Assembly: GCA_963777625.1 (NCBI GenBank)
Contig: CAVZRO010000001.1
Location: forward strand, 496,001-560,000
Reading direction: 5' to 3'
DNA length: 64,000 nucleotides
DNA from: DATDIC01 sp963777625
GTDB taxonomy: Bacteria; Pseudomonadota; Alphaproteobacteria; Acetobacterales; Acetobacteraceae
Positions 45,718-55,231 of the stretch are shown here, piece after piece (the first letter of the stretch is position 1; every line of letters begins with the position of its first letter). Both the position numbers and the translations under genes were made by a program. The notes below the pieces were generated by a model. That model saw only the letters and a list, made by a program, of their open reading frames with translations. It did not search any database and was not told where the DNA came from.

Positions 45718-46131
45718 TTAATAATGGCGCTTCAACAGCGCCGCCCGGGCGGTCCGGTATTCTTCGTCGGTCATCTCAGTAGCAAGCCTCTGTCGCGGGG
45801 GTTGAGCTGGCGGCGGAACAGCACCGGAGGAGCTCGACCGACCGAAAAGCCATGGTTTGGCGCGCCGCAGCTCGGCCATCATCTCCGCGGCTCCCTCAAA
45901 TTGGCCTTGCTCGTTTAGCTTGGCACCGGAAAGATCGATTAACTTCAGACCGTCCAAGTCAATCATGCCGGCCTTTAGGCTTTCCGCTTTCAGTTCTGCC
46001 AAGATCAGCCTTGCCTCTGTCGCCCGTTCTATTTCAGCCAGTTGCCGTTCTAGTATTTCCGTCCGGTTACGCAACGCAACGATTTCGTCGTCTTCTGCTT
46101 CACCTGCGGGGGAATGCTCCTGGTCTGACAT
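45718..46131 (-). CDS. Scaffold-like protein
   Basis: 137 residues from ATG 46131. Acidic N-terminus, a coiled coil ALRNRTEILERQLAEIERAT then EARLILAELKAESLKAG, a Pro-rich hinge and a basic C-terminus (YRTARAALLKRHY). This is the classic look of a capsid scaffolding protein: helical, charged, with a basic capsid-binding end. It lies between portal and capsid genes. It overlaps the portal end by 32 bases. Confidence 0.7.
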   Translation of the reverse strand: MSDQEHSPAGEAEDDEIVALRNRTEILERQLAEIERATEARLILAELKAESLKAGMIDLDGLKLIDLSGAKLNEQGQFEGAAEMMAELRRAKPWLFGRSSSSGAVPPPAQPPRQRLATEMTDEEYRTARAALLKRHY

Positions 46132-47553
46132 CAGGACTCCTGCTTTGATCCGTGAGTTCGTCGGCTTTGATACGCTTGAGCTCGGCAGATACATCTTCTA
46201 TATCGTAGGTATCGGCTATAGACTTCACCGCAGTCTCTCGACTGATTTGTTTGGCTTGTGCTAGCGTCGAAAGTGTCTGCGCATCTTTCTGACGGTCGTC
46301 GGCGCTCTGCGGAACCCAACGCGGCCAGTGCAGCGATAATCGGGCGGAAGGATCAAGCGGTGCTATCTCGGCACCGAAAAGACGCAGCGGATAAACCTGA
46401 GCTGCTCGGATCACCATATAGGCCAGCGATAACAGCGCACCCTCGCCGTAATTGACGCGGAGGTTATCTGCCAGCCAAACCAACCCCTGGTTCATCAACT
46501 CCAAAGCACGACCCGACTGAGCCGCCGTAAGGCGATCGGCGCTGGCTCGGTTGCCGTGGATACTCTCCAGCGCAAGCTCTCGCAGCGTCCGCACATACTC
46601 GAGTACCGCCGTCGACGCGGTACCGCCTATCTCCAACAGCTTGGCGTCGCCCTTTTCGCTCACCACCAGCGCATTTCCGGCGCCTTTGACAATCTCGCTG
46701 TCGGTGGTCGCAGGTTCCTTGATCAGTAGCGTCGGATCGCTGCTGTATTTCAATCCTCGCCCTGCTTGACTGAGCTGATAGTCAATCTCGATTTGCGTTT
46801 CAATGGCCGCTCGGAACGTGCAGGCGCCATCACTCGGGTCCGCCGTTGCCGAGGGACCGGGTAAGTTTTTGATCCAGACGACGGGAACGAAACCCAACCC
46901 ATGATGAGTACTCCGTGCCTCATCGATCTGCGGCACCGAATCCGTTCCGGCAATAGAAGGTATAAACCAGGTCTCTTGATTAGTGTCCCAGCGTCGCATA
47001 AACCAGTAGTCTTGCGCTGGATCATCTATATCGAAACCACCCGAGAGAAGCCGAGCTCCCGCTACCTTATAGCGCTCTACCACCCCAACGAGGGTGTCCG
47101 GTTGTTCAGGATCCCAAGTTGGCGTCAAATAAGCCGTATCAAGTACGCTGAAGAAGATGCGTCCGCGAAGCACGCGCATGAGTACAGCAGCCGACCCGAT
47201 GGAACCTCGGATCGCCGCCTCCGTCATTACTTGATTAAGGCGAGTCTCCTTTGTTAGATCGGCAAAAAAGTCTCGAATGTGGCGATCGGCGCAATCAATA
47301 GTAGGAAAGTGACTTTCGCTGAAGAGCAGCGACACACTATCCTCGACCACAGTTCGACATAGAGCATACCGAACACTCGGCCGTCGTCGCCGGAGCGGAA
47401 CATAGTCCCCCCCGCCGAACGCTCCTCATGAAACTGGTACGGCAGGACATCATAGACAGTGCCGTCCAGTACTCGCTTTAGTATATCGAGAATTCGGGCG
47501 CGTGCGGGATATTCCGGATCGCCCGGCAGCAAATCACAGATTGTCTCGAACAT
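46100..47553 (-). pseudogene. Portal protein, single-base frameshift near its N-terminus
   Basis: Frame 1 (ATG 47553) gives MFETICDLLPGDPEYPARAR then FRSGDDGRVFGMLYVEL, then leaves frame. The second frame runs VVEDSVSLLFSESHFPTIDC then on for ~415 residues: AAIRGSIGSAAVLMRVLRGR, SIAGTDSVPQIDEARSTHHG, LESIHGNRASADRLTAAQSG RALELMNQGL and DRQKDAQTLSTLAQAKQISR ETAVKSIAD. One base seems missing near 47347-47352 (YVEL-VVEDS). The dodecameric ring at the capsid vertex is the role. It is the only indel in this window that needs a missing rather than an extra base. Confidence 0.8.
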
Positions 47554-47576
47554 GTTTCCTGAAGCCGCGTGAGGGA

Positions 47577-48950
47577 CTATCTCCCGACGAGCGGTACGGT
47601 GAACCGTCGCGTCGGGCTGAGCGTGTCGGTCAGCATCGCGAAGGCACGTGAGAGGGCATCCACCTGATCATCCTTACGACCGTTGGGGAAATCCCGTAGC
47701 TCCTCCAGAAAGTGATGGCTCCAGTTCGCGCGAGCAATCAGCAGATTACCCGCCTCGACCTGAGCCGCGACCGGAAGTGCGCGCGTAAGCTTTGAACCGG
47801 TTTCTTTTGATGCCCGTACAGTATATCCGGCGAGTAGCCTCGCATAGTGCGCGATCTGCGCACGCCCAGCTTGTCCTGGATCCTCAGGCAGACCGATGAT
47901 AACGGACCGTCCGTCAATATCCGCAGTGCGCTGAAGTGCGTTCTCGACATCGTATGGTGATCCACGGAACCTTACTATATCCAGAACAATCCAGTGACCC
48001 GAGGTATCGCGCCCTAGCTTTAGGCCAACGGTCCAGTCAGGATCATTGCTCGCGATCAGCAATCGTGGTTGCTAAATCCCAGGCACGCACAGTTTGGCTG
48101 ATACATTCGGTTGCCGGTGATTCGGTAACCTGGAGCCGATCCACCCGGAACAAGGTCGCATCTGCTGGCCGGGGCGACTGTTGGAACAAGGCTGACCAGG
48201 CTCGCTTACCAATTCCGTCCCGTTTCCGTAGTAACGCAGTGCCATCCTCCCACTCGGGCCATAGCGCCTCACCTGGTGCACGCCCCAGTGCATCATCAGC
48301 CGTTGCCAAAGCCGGCAGCATAACCAGCCGCCATTCGGCGGCGCTATAACTCAGCAACCGCCCGGCTATATCTTCGTCGTGCCATCGCGTCATTATCAGA
48401 ATAACCCGACCATGAGGCTTCAGACGGGTCGTCAGATCGGAGCGGTACCAATTCCACAGATGTTCTCGTTCAGTGTTGCTGTCCGCTGCCGCCTGTGACT
48501 TGATCGGGTCATCGATTATCGCCAAATCTGCCCGATGCCCAGCTACCGGACCACGAATACCTGTCGCGAAATACTCTCCATGAGCAGTGGTTTGCCAACG
48601 CCCTGTAGCTCGGTTGTTGGATACGATACCGTATCCAAGCAGCTCGGCGTACTCCGTGATTACCCGTTGAAGCTGACGGGCGAAATAGCTTGCAAGGTCG
48701 GCAGTATGAGATGCTGCGATGATGGAGCTCCTGGGATGCTGGGTGAACCACCATGCCGGGAATAGGATTGAGGCATATGTTGATTTGGCTGAACCAGGTG
48801 GCATCAGAATCATCAAACGATCGATCTGACCCCTGCTCACTGCCTCTAGTTCGGCGATAAGCAGTTTATGATGCGCAGCTGGATCCTGGCCGATGCGCCC
48901 CAAAACGTGAAGGGCCCAACTCTCCAGTGTATGATAAATCTGTTACACCA
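47577..48950 (-). pseudogene. Large terminase, frameshifted and lacking its N-terminal residues
   Basis: ATPase part from ~48903: Walker A LMILMPPGSAKSTYASILFP, Walker B DLAIIDDPIKSQ, motif C VILIMTRWHDEDIAGRLL. The nuclease part is in the other frame from ~48062: SNDPDWTVGLKLGRDTSGHW, ARANWSHHFLEELRDFPNGR KDDQVDALSRA. One extra base near 48040-48060 separates them. The reading frame upstream is closed by TAA at about 48948, so ~50 residues expected before the Walker A motif are absent; LESWALHVLGRIGQDP is the earliest visible. Headful or cos packaging cannot be inferred. Confidence 0.8.
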
Positions 48951-49184
48951 ATTACTATTGTGGCACCATCTCCACGTCTCTCATAGAGAGCGCCCATATC
49001 TGAAATGCACTGTCCGCCCCCCTCATGCTGTCAGCAGCGTTACAGCAAGACCGGATCGCGGGACGTTACGGCGCGCTGGCGCAAAACGTCATCATGCCCG
49101 TGTTCATATCAGATATTGGGGTGTCCGGGCAAGGCATTTCTTCCTGACCTGAGGATTTATATCCTTTATGCGATCCGGCAGCAA

Positions 49185-49510
49185 ACCACGATGATCCAGG
49201 AAGCCGACATCCAGGGCATCTCCACCCCCTCAGTTGATGACCTGGTCAAGGCGCTGGGCAGGGAGGACGTCAGCAAGAGCCACGTTTCGCGCCTCTGTGG
49301 CGAGACCGACGAGCGCGTGCACGCCTTCCCCGCCCGGCCGATCGAAGGGGACCAGCCCTGTATCTGGCCAGACACCACCTGCGCAAAGGTCCGGCGCGAT
49401 CATCGTCGCCGTCGGCGTCAACATGGACGGACCAGGCGGCTCAACCCCGCTCAGGAGCAGTGCTCCGACACCACGCCGTGGGACACGACCACATGGACCA
49501 TCGGATTTGA
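49185..49510 (+). pseudogene. IS256-family transposase remnant
   Basis: The 693-bp stretch before the next gene (48951-49643) contains MIQEADIQGISTPSVDDLVK then ALGREDVSKSHVSRLCGETD and RPIEGDQPCIWPDTTCAKVR, then in a shifted frame IIVAVGVNMDG. This is the central part of IS256/Mutator transposases, whose intact form has WIDATYxKVR with a catalytic Asp; here it reads WPDTTCAKVR. N- and C-terminal parts and insertion-sequence ends are missing. Outside 49185-49510 I see nothing assignable in this stretch. Confidence 0.75.
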
Positions 49511-49643
49511 CGTTCTTTGACGCTCTTCTGACGGTTTCTGACGCCTAACTAATGTCGACCTAGGTTCCGCGATTAGCTCTCCATTGGCATACTCTGTTGC
49601 GAGAAGCGTGTTCCTCATTTTGATGACCGGGGGAGATGACATC

Positions 49644-50120
49644 ATGGAAACTGCCGTAAAGCCGATGGCCGTGCGGCCCCAGGCCTTATCAATGCTGATG
49701 TCGCTGGCCAACGAGCGAGCGCCGCTGGTGATTGTCGTGGAAGACAGCGGGGACCTGTCCGAATCTATTCTCCCGATCTGCGATTATCTTAGCGTGGCGG
49801 TCAAGCACGTGGACAGTGATGACGACCTGACTCCCATACTCACCGAACGTAGGCCCATGGCAGTATTGGCCAACATGGATGCCCGCGGCCAGGATGGATG
49901 TCACGTCATGAAAACGGTTGCCCGCCACGACCCCAGCTTGCCAATCTTGCTGATCACCGAGGGCGATCCGGCGCTGGCAGGCGCAGCCGATGCCGTCGAA
50001 GAATTATGGGGACTCACGAATGTGAAAAAGCACCCAAGTCTCCCCGAGCTAGGAGAGTTGGTTGATTTCTTGTTCCAGGCTGGCCACAAAGGCCAATGCC
50101 TTGGCCTAATGCCCGCCTGA
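49644..50120 (+). CDS. Degenerate receiver-domain protein
   Basis: 158 residues from ATG 49644. Receiver-like: PLVIVVEDSGDLSESILPIC with the acidic pair, AVLANMDARGQDGCHVMKTV, SLPILLITEGD with the Thr, and LTNVKKHPSLPEL with the Lys. At the phosphorylation site the usual Asp is Asn77 (A-N-M-D-A-R-G-Q-D-G aligned to D-x-x-x-P-G-x-D-G), so phosphotransfer is unlikely. No output domain. A stand-alone pseudo-receiver, perhaps an allosteric adaptor. It is convergent with dnaQ. Confidence 0.65.
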   Translation: METAVKPMAVRPQALSMLMSLANERAPLVIVVEDSGDLSESILPICDYLSVAVKHVDSDDDLTPILTERRPMAVLANMDARGQDGCHVMKTVARHDPSLPILLITEGDPALAGAADAVEELWGLTNVKKHPSLPELGELVDFLFQAGHKGQCLGLMPA

Positions 50121-50133
50121 GCCGGTTCTTGCC

Positions 50134-50811
50134 TCAGGGAGCAGCGTCCCAAACCGGCTCTTTTAGTCGGGCGATGAAGCTGGCGTGTGCTTCTCTTTCC
50201 AGAGCCGTTGCCACCACTAGGTGCGGCACCCTTATCCCTGAATGGGTGTAGGTTACCAATGGCTCTGGCAGCTCCGCTTCGAGATCGAACCCCCGCTGCC
50301 GCCCGCCAATCAGCTCAATATAGACCCCCGCCAGGAGCCGGCAGTCCAGCAGTGCATTGTGAGCTGCCCGCGCTGACAAGTCGATCGAGAACCGCCGGCA
50401 TAGAGCATCAAGACTATTCGGCGATCCCGGGAAGCGAGTCTTGGCGAGCACTAACGTGTCGATCATGCGTGCGCGATCGAGCGCCGGCAGCCCCACGCTA
50501 CGTAGCTCCGCATCAAGAAATGCAAAGTCAAATGGTGCATTATGGGCAATCAACAGCCCAGCACCGAAAAAATCCATCAGTGGCTTAGCAATTTCGTGGA
50601 AACATGGCCTTCCAGCCAGATCAGTCGTCGTGAATCCGTGGATTCTCGTAGCTTCCAGGGGCACATCCCGCTGCGGATCGATCAGCGCATGGAATTGGCG
50701 CCCTGTCGGAACATCGTTAATCAACTCCAACGCGGCGATCTCGATGATGCGATGTCCGAGATGCGGTTCTAATCCAGTTGTTTCCGTGTCGAATAGGATG
50801 GCTCGTTCCAT
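50134..50811 (-). CDS. dnaQ: DNA polymerase III epsilon subunit (3'-5' exonuclease)
   Basis: 225 residues. Exo I: ILFDTETTGLEP; Exo II: HNAPFDFAFLDAELR; Exo III region: SLDALCRRFSIDLSARAAHN ALLDCRLLAGVYIEL with the catalytic His and Asp. Proofreading subunit of the replicative polymerase, binding the alpha subunit through its tail. The start is ATG 50811; it lies within the coaE 3' end (95 bases overlap). Confidence 0.92.
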   Translation of the reverse strand: MERAILFDTETTGLEPHLGHRIIEIAALELINDVPTGRQFHALIDPQRDVPLEATRIHGFTTTDLAGRPCFHEIAKPLMDFFGAGLLIAHNAPFDFAFLDAELRSVGLPALDRARMIDTLVLAKTRFPGSPNSLDALCRRFSIDLSARAAHNALLDCRLLAGVYIELIGGRQRGFDLEAELPEPLVTYTHSGIRVPHLVVATALEREAHASFIARLKEPVWDAAP

Positions 50812-51394
50812 TCCGCAAACTCCGGATTAGCCGACTGATCTCCCGGTGCCCGTGATACCGCGATAATCCGGTTCTTACAACCGCGTCGGCACGCCGCCGC
50901 TTTTCCCGATCAGGCATTTGCCGAGCGATGAGCGCCCTCACTTCTTCCCTGGTCATCCGTCGTCGCAACCTTATGCGGTGTTCCTGGATCTGCGCCGGCG
51001 CAGACACAACCACCACGAAATCGACGCGCGCATCGGCCCCGGTCTCCAGCAGCAAGGGAACATCGAGGACGACCAGGGTTTTCCCCATTCGCCGCATACG
51101 ACTTAGAAACGCGCGCTCCTCCCGGCGCACGAGAGGGTGGAGAATCTTTTCCAATCGGGGCAACGCAGCGGGATCATTGACGATCTGCCGGCGCAGTAGC
51201 TCCCGGACAACCGCCCCATTCACGACTGTACCAGGGAATCCCCGCGCAATACTCTCCACGGCGTGGCCACCGCGCGCCTGATGCTTGTGGACTGCGGCAT
51301 CAGCGTCGAAAACCGGAATGCCGGCACGCCGGAATACTGCGGCTGCCGTGGATTTTCCCATACCGATCCCGCCTGTCAAACCAACGATCTTCAC
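50717..51394 (-). CDS. coaE: Dephospho-CoA kinase
   Basis: 225 residues. Phosphorylates dephospho-CoA, the last CoA step. P-loop GLTGGIGMGKSTAA, FDADAAVHKH, HPLVRREERAFLSRMRR, LVVLDVPLLLETGADARVD and RLRRRMTREEVRALIARQMP are all as expected. The last ~35 residues (SRLIRSLRNGTSHPIRHGNN onward) overlap dnaQ in another frame and are of low protein likeness, so a nearer 3' end or a base error close to the true stop is possible. The usual CoaE length is ~200. Confidence 0.85.
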   Translation of the reverse strand: MKIVGLTGGIGMGKSTAAAVFRRAGIPVFDADAAVHKHQARGGHAVESIARGFPGTVVNGAVVRELLRRQIVNDPAALPRLEKILHPLVRREERAFLSRMRRMGKTLVVLDVPLLLETGADARVDFVVVVSAPAQIQEHRIRLRRRMTREEVRALIARQMPDREKRRRADAVVRTGLSRYHGHREISRLIRSLRNGTSHPIRHGNNWIRTASRTSHHRDRRVGVD

Positions 51395-51447
51395 GTGTCA
51401 ATCGGGCCTCGCTCCATTCTTGCGCAAGACGAATGCCTCCTAGCGCG

Positions 51448-52573
51448 CTACGATATACTCGCTGTGCTTCGGGTCGTTCCCGCACGCGCCGCCAGCGCAG
51501 CCGCCATGAAGGCGTCAAGGTCACCATCCAACACAGCAGAGGGGTTGCCCCTCTCTACCCCGGTACGAAGGTCCTTGACCATCTGATAAGGCGCCAGGAC
51601 ATAGCTCCGAATCTGATGTCCCCAACCGATATCTGCCTTCGCGCTCTCCTGCGCCGCGGCCACCGCCTCTCTCCTCTGTAGTTCCGCCTCATAAAGGCGC
51701 GCTTTGAGCATCGCCATGGCCGTCGCCCGATTGCGGTGCTGACTTCTGTCGGTCTGGCACGAAACCACTATACCGCTCGGAAGATGCGTGATCCGGATGG
51801 CACTTTCCGTCTTATTGACGTGCTGTCCGCCCGCTCCTGATGCGCGGAACGTATCTACCTTGAGCTCGCTTTCATTGATTTCGATATTGATGCTGTCATC
51901 CACCATGGGATAGACCCACACGCTGGCAAAGCTGGTGTGACGGCGTGCAGCGGCATCAAACGGGCTGATTCGCACCAGCCGGTGAATGCCCGCCTCGGTT
52001 TTCAGCCAACCATACGCATTCGGGCCGCTGATAAGCAGGGTGGCCGATTTTATACCGGCTTCGTCCCCTTCGCTCTCCGCCATGAGTTGTGCCTTGTAAC
52101 CATGCTGCTCCGCCCACCGCGTATACATACGAGCCAGCATCTCGGCCCAGTCCTGAGCCTCGGTGCCCCCCGCTCCGGCGTTGATTTCCACATAGCAATC
52201 ATTCCTGTCGGCCTCACCAGAGAGAAGGCTCTCGATTTCTCGGCGCTTGGCCTCGTCCGCAAATCCCCGAAGTGTCGCAAGACCCTCGTTGACCATCGGC
52301 GCGTCGCCATCCGCCTCTGCCAGCCCTATGAGCTCGAGCGTATCGTTCGTATCCGCTTCCAGCCGTTGTACTGCTTCAAGTTGGGACGAGAGGTAATTGC
52401 GATCACGCATTACCTTCTGCGCGGCCACTGAGTCGCCCCACAAATTGGGCTCTTCCGCCTTCGCATTCAGTTCCGCAAGCTTGGCTTCCGCGACATCCCA
52501 GTCAAAGATACCTCCTCAGCAGCGCGAGCGACTGCTGGATTTGGTCACTCAATGCCTCTGCTTCTGCTGACAT
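51448..52573 (-). CDS. prfB: Peptide chain release factor 2, with programmed +1 frameshift
   Basis: RF2 recognises UGA and UAA. ATG 52573 begins [20 protein letters not shown] then RYL, and hits TGA at 52504-52502. The internal AGGAGG (52516-52511) followed by TATCTTTGAC is the conserved autoregulatory +1 site: CTT slips to TTT-G, so the gene continues [25 protein letters not shown] to the stop at 51448. SPF tripeptide ([12 protein letters not shown]) and GGQ ([11 protein letters not shown]) confirm RF2. Start overlaps the stop of the PBP gene by 29 bases. Confidence 0.95.
52502..52516 (-). promoter_or_regulatory. prfB +1 programmed frameshift signal
   Basis: AGGAGG-TAT-CTT-TGA-C on the minus strand: a Shine-Dalgarno-like hexamer three bases before CTT, the in-frame TGA and a following C. 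This is the standard RF2 autoregulatory recoding site, so the broken frame here is functional, unlike the other breaks in this window. Confidence 0.95.
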
Positions 52574-55182
52574 ATTTGATCTTCGACTTCGGATGATTGA
52601 ATCCGCTTATCAGGTACAATCCACCCAGCGAACTGTCGACTCCTGACCCAGCCTGCGAGCTATCGGACGACGTCAATGACCCCGTCGGGGCTTCGGCGAT
52701 CAGTCCACTCGAGCCTACCGATGTGGAGGCACCCGGCACCTGCCCCGGCTTGAAAGCGTCCACGACAGCACCAGCGCCAGAATTCCAGGGCGCCATCGTG
52801 ACGCCCGCCGGCTGACGAAAGCTCACCACGGGGCGGTGTTTGAGAGCGAATGCCATGTAATCATGCCAAATAGGGGCAGCGACCACCGCCCCTGTCTCAT
52901 TGTCGCCCAGGGTAGCTGGGTTATCGAAGCCGACCCATACAACGGTGACAAGGCCAGGCGTAAATCCAGCAAACCAAGCGTCCATGAAATCCTGGGTGGT
53001 GCCCGTCTTGCCAGCAATCGGGCGATTCAGTCCCGCGCCTGCCGGCACGCCGGTGCCATGCTGCACGACGCCCTGCATCATGGTTACAAGCTGGAATACG
53101 CTTTGCGGATCAGCGATCTGCTCGCGATCATCAGAGAGCTCTGGTGTTTCCGACGTTCCGTCACAGGCACAATCCACTCCAGACGGCCGCCACACCACAT
53201 GTCCTTCCCGATCCTGAACGCTGTCGATTAAGCTTGGAACGACGCGCCGGCCGCCCTCGTCCAGACTGGCATAAGCGGCGGCTTCACGCAGCACGGTTGT
53301 ATCCACCGCCCCCAATGCGGCCGGCAGAACTTTTGGCATCGAGTCGACCATTCCAAATTCTTCTGCTGTCTTTGCGACCGTATCCATTCCGATCCGCTGA
53401 GCCACCCGCAATGTGACCAGATTAAGCGATTGCTCAAGCGCAACACGCAGCGACGTTGGGCCACCGAACGTTCCTTCGAAATTGTGGGGACGCCACACCC
53501 CTGCCGCTCCCTGATTGATGACAATCGGTGCATTAAGAAACCGGTCGCTCGGTGAGATTCCCTTTTCGAGTGCCGCCAGATAAACGATGGGCTTGAAGCT
53601 GCTGCCGGGCTGCCGTTGCGCCTGCGACGCCCTGTTGAATTGGCTGAGATCGAAACTCCATCCGCCGACCATCGCCAAGACCCGGCCAGTTGACGGATCC
53701 AGAGTTACCAGAGCGCCTTCCACTTTTGGAATTTGCCGCAACAGCGCACGTACAGGCGCGGATGAAGATTGGGCGTCGCCGAGCCTGGGTTCTACCATCA
53801 CGACATCGCCCGGCTGAACCATCTCGGTGAGGCTCCTGTAAGCTGCCGCGGCTTTACCATCTGCGCTCATCGGATGATGCCAGGTCTCATCCGAGACATG
53901 CAGCAACCCAAGTTGGCGAACAGGCGCGCCGCCGGGATCGCCCGAAGAACCTAGCCATCCTACCCGAGCTTCAGAGGCGGACGCCTGCAACACAACCGCA
54001 AGCTTCCAATCCGGCAACATTCCCGGCGGGAGTCGGATGTCACCCAGCCGGCTGCCCCAATTCTGTCCGAGGTCTGTTGTGTCCAGATGTGCGACCGCGC
54101 CTCGCCAGCCGCCCATTTTTCGATCGTAATCCATCAATCCCCGGCGAACAGCATCGTCCGCGGCGGTTTGCAAGGAAGGGTCGAGACTTGTACGGATCGT
54201 CAGGCCGCCTTCCAGCAATAGGTTGTCGCCGAACTGCGCCGAAAGCTGACGGTGGGCCTCGTCGGCAAACCAATTAGCCCCAGGGATCGGCGCCGGTTTG
54301 TGAAACTCGATCGGGACCAGTGGCTCGGACTTGGCGGCTGTGGCCTGAGCTTCCGTGACCACATGATCATCGGCCATCCGATCCAGCACCCAGTCCCGCC
54401 TTGCCTTTGCCGCCTTAGGGAACCGAAACGGATTGTAATTGGAAGGCGCTTTCGGCAGCGCAGCAAGAGTCGCATCTTCCGCTAAGCTAAGGCGATCCAA
54501 TGGCTTATCGAAATAAGCCTGTGCCGCCGCAGCAACGCCATAAGACTGCTGTCCCAGGTAAATCTCGTTGAGATAGATCTCAAGAATGCGGTCCTTACTC
54601 AGCACCACCTGCATCCGGATCGCGAGAAGCGCCTCCTCGATTTTACGGGTAAGGTCCATGCCCTCATTCAGCAGCATGTTCTTGGCGACCTGCTGTGTAA
54701 TCGTGGACGCGCCAATCGGCCGTCGCCCACTACCAAGGTGCATTAAATCGAACACTCCGGCCCGCACGATGGCAACCGGATCTATCCCCGGATTTCGCCA
54801 GAAATTCTGATCCTCGGCCGAGATGAATGCCGCTTTAAGCAGGTCCGGGATTGCCGAATAAGGTACAAAAATGCGCCGCTGGGCGGCCAATTCGCCGATC
54901 AGTTGCCCATTACCGGCATAGATTCGAACTCATGACCGGCGGTTGATACCCGCGCAGGCCGTCGACGCTCGGCAGGTCAGCACTTATGTGCCGCCAGGTC
55001 ATCCAACCCACGGCGCCGCCCGCCAGAAGTACAACCGTTGCAACTCCCAGCAAAGCTCCCAGCGTCTTGGATGCCCACGATCGCCTCCGGGGGGCCGATG
55101 AACGCCCCTTTCCGGGACGAGGCTGCGGCGTATGCCGACCACCTGGGCTGAGTGGTTCGCCGGCTTTCAGGGGTGCTGACAT
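52545..55182 (-). pseudogene. mrcA: Class A penicillin-binding protein 1A, single-base frameshift
   Basis: Bifunctional transglycosylase-transpeptidase. Frame 1 (ATG 55182): basic cytoplasmic tail, one membrane helix (LLGVATVVLLAGGAVGWMTW), ADLPSVDGLRGYQPPVMS. The second frame continues RIYAGNGQLIGELAAQRRIF, transglycosylase motifs EDQNFWRNPGIDPVAIVRA, GASTITQQVAKNML and RKIEEALLAI, then the transpeptidase SxxK (GSSFKPIVYL), SxN (QSLNLVT-like) and KTGTTQDF. One extra base at AGTTCGA (54924-54930) separates the frames. Since class A PBPs are usually important, sequence error is likelier than true loss. Confidence 0.88.
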
Positions 55183-55231
55183 GGCCCCGAGATATGGTCC
55201 CTCTTTCGGATCAGGACCAGCGTGCTGGGCG

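Larger units (their letters stand above)
21390..48950 (-). mobile_element. Contractile-tail prophage or phage-derived particle, incomplete
   Basis: About 27.5 kb of minus-strand virion genes in canonical order: large terminase, portal, scaffold, capsid, connectors, sheath, tube, chaperone, tape-measure candidate, U-like, LysM/X, D-like hub, V spike, gp25 wedge, J, I, fibres and spikes. Integrase, excisionase, replication genes, phage repressor, small terminase and endolysin are not seen. TerL lacks its N-terminus and IS256-type remnants sit upstream of it. No direct-repeat att sites were found. Several genes carry single-base frameshifts. This could be a decayed prophage or a domesticated particle; the boundaries are approximate. 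Confidence 0.8.

Noticed and set aside
21390..48950. RcGTA-type gene transfer agent
   Set aside because: A contractile sheath, J-like and V-like baseplate genes are present; classical RcGTA has a non-contractile tail.
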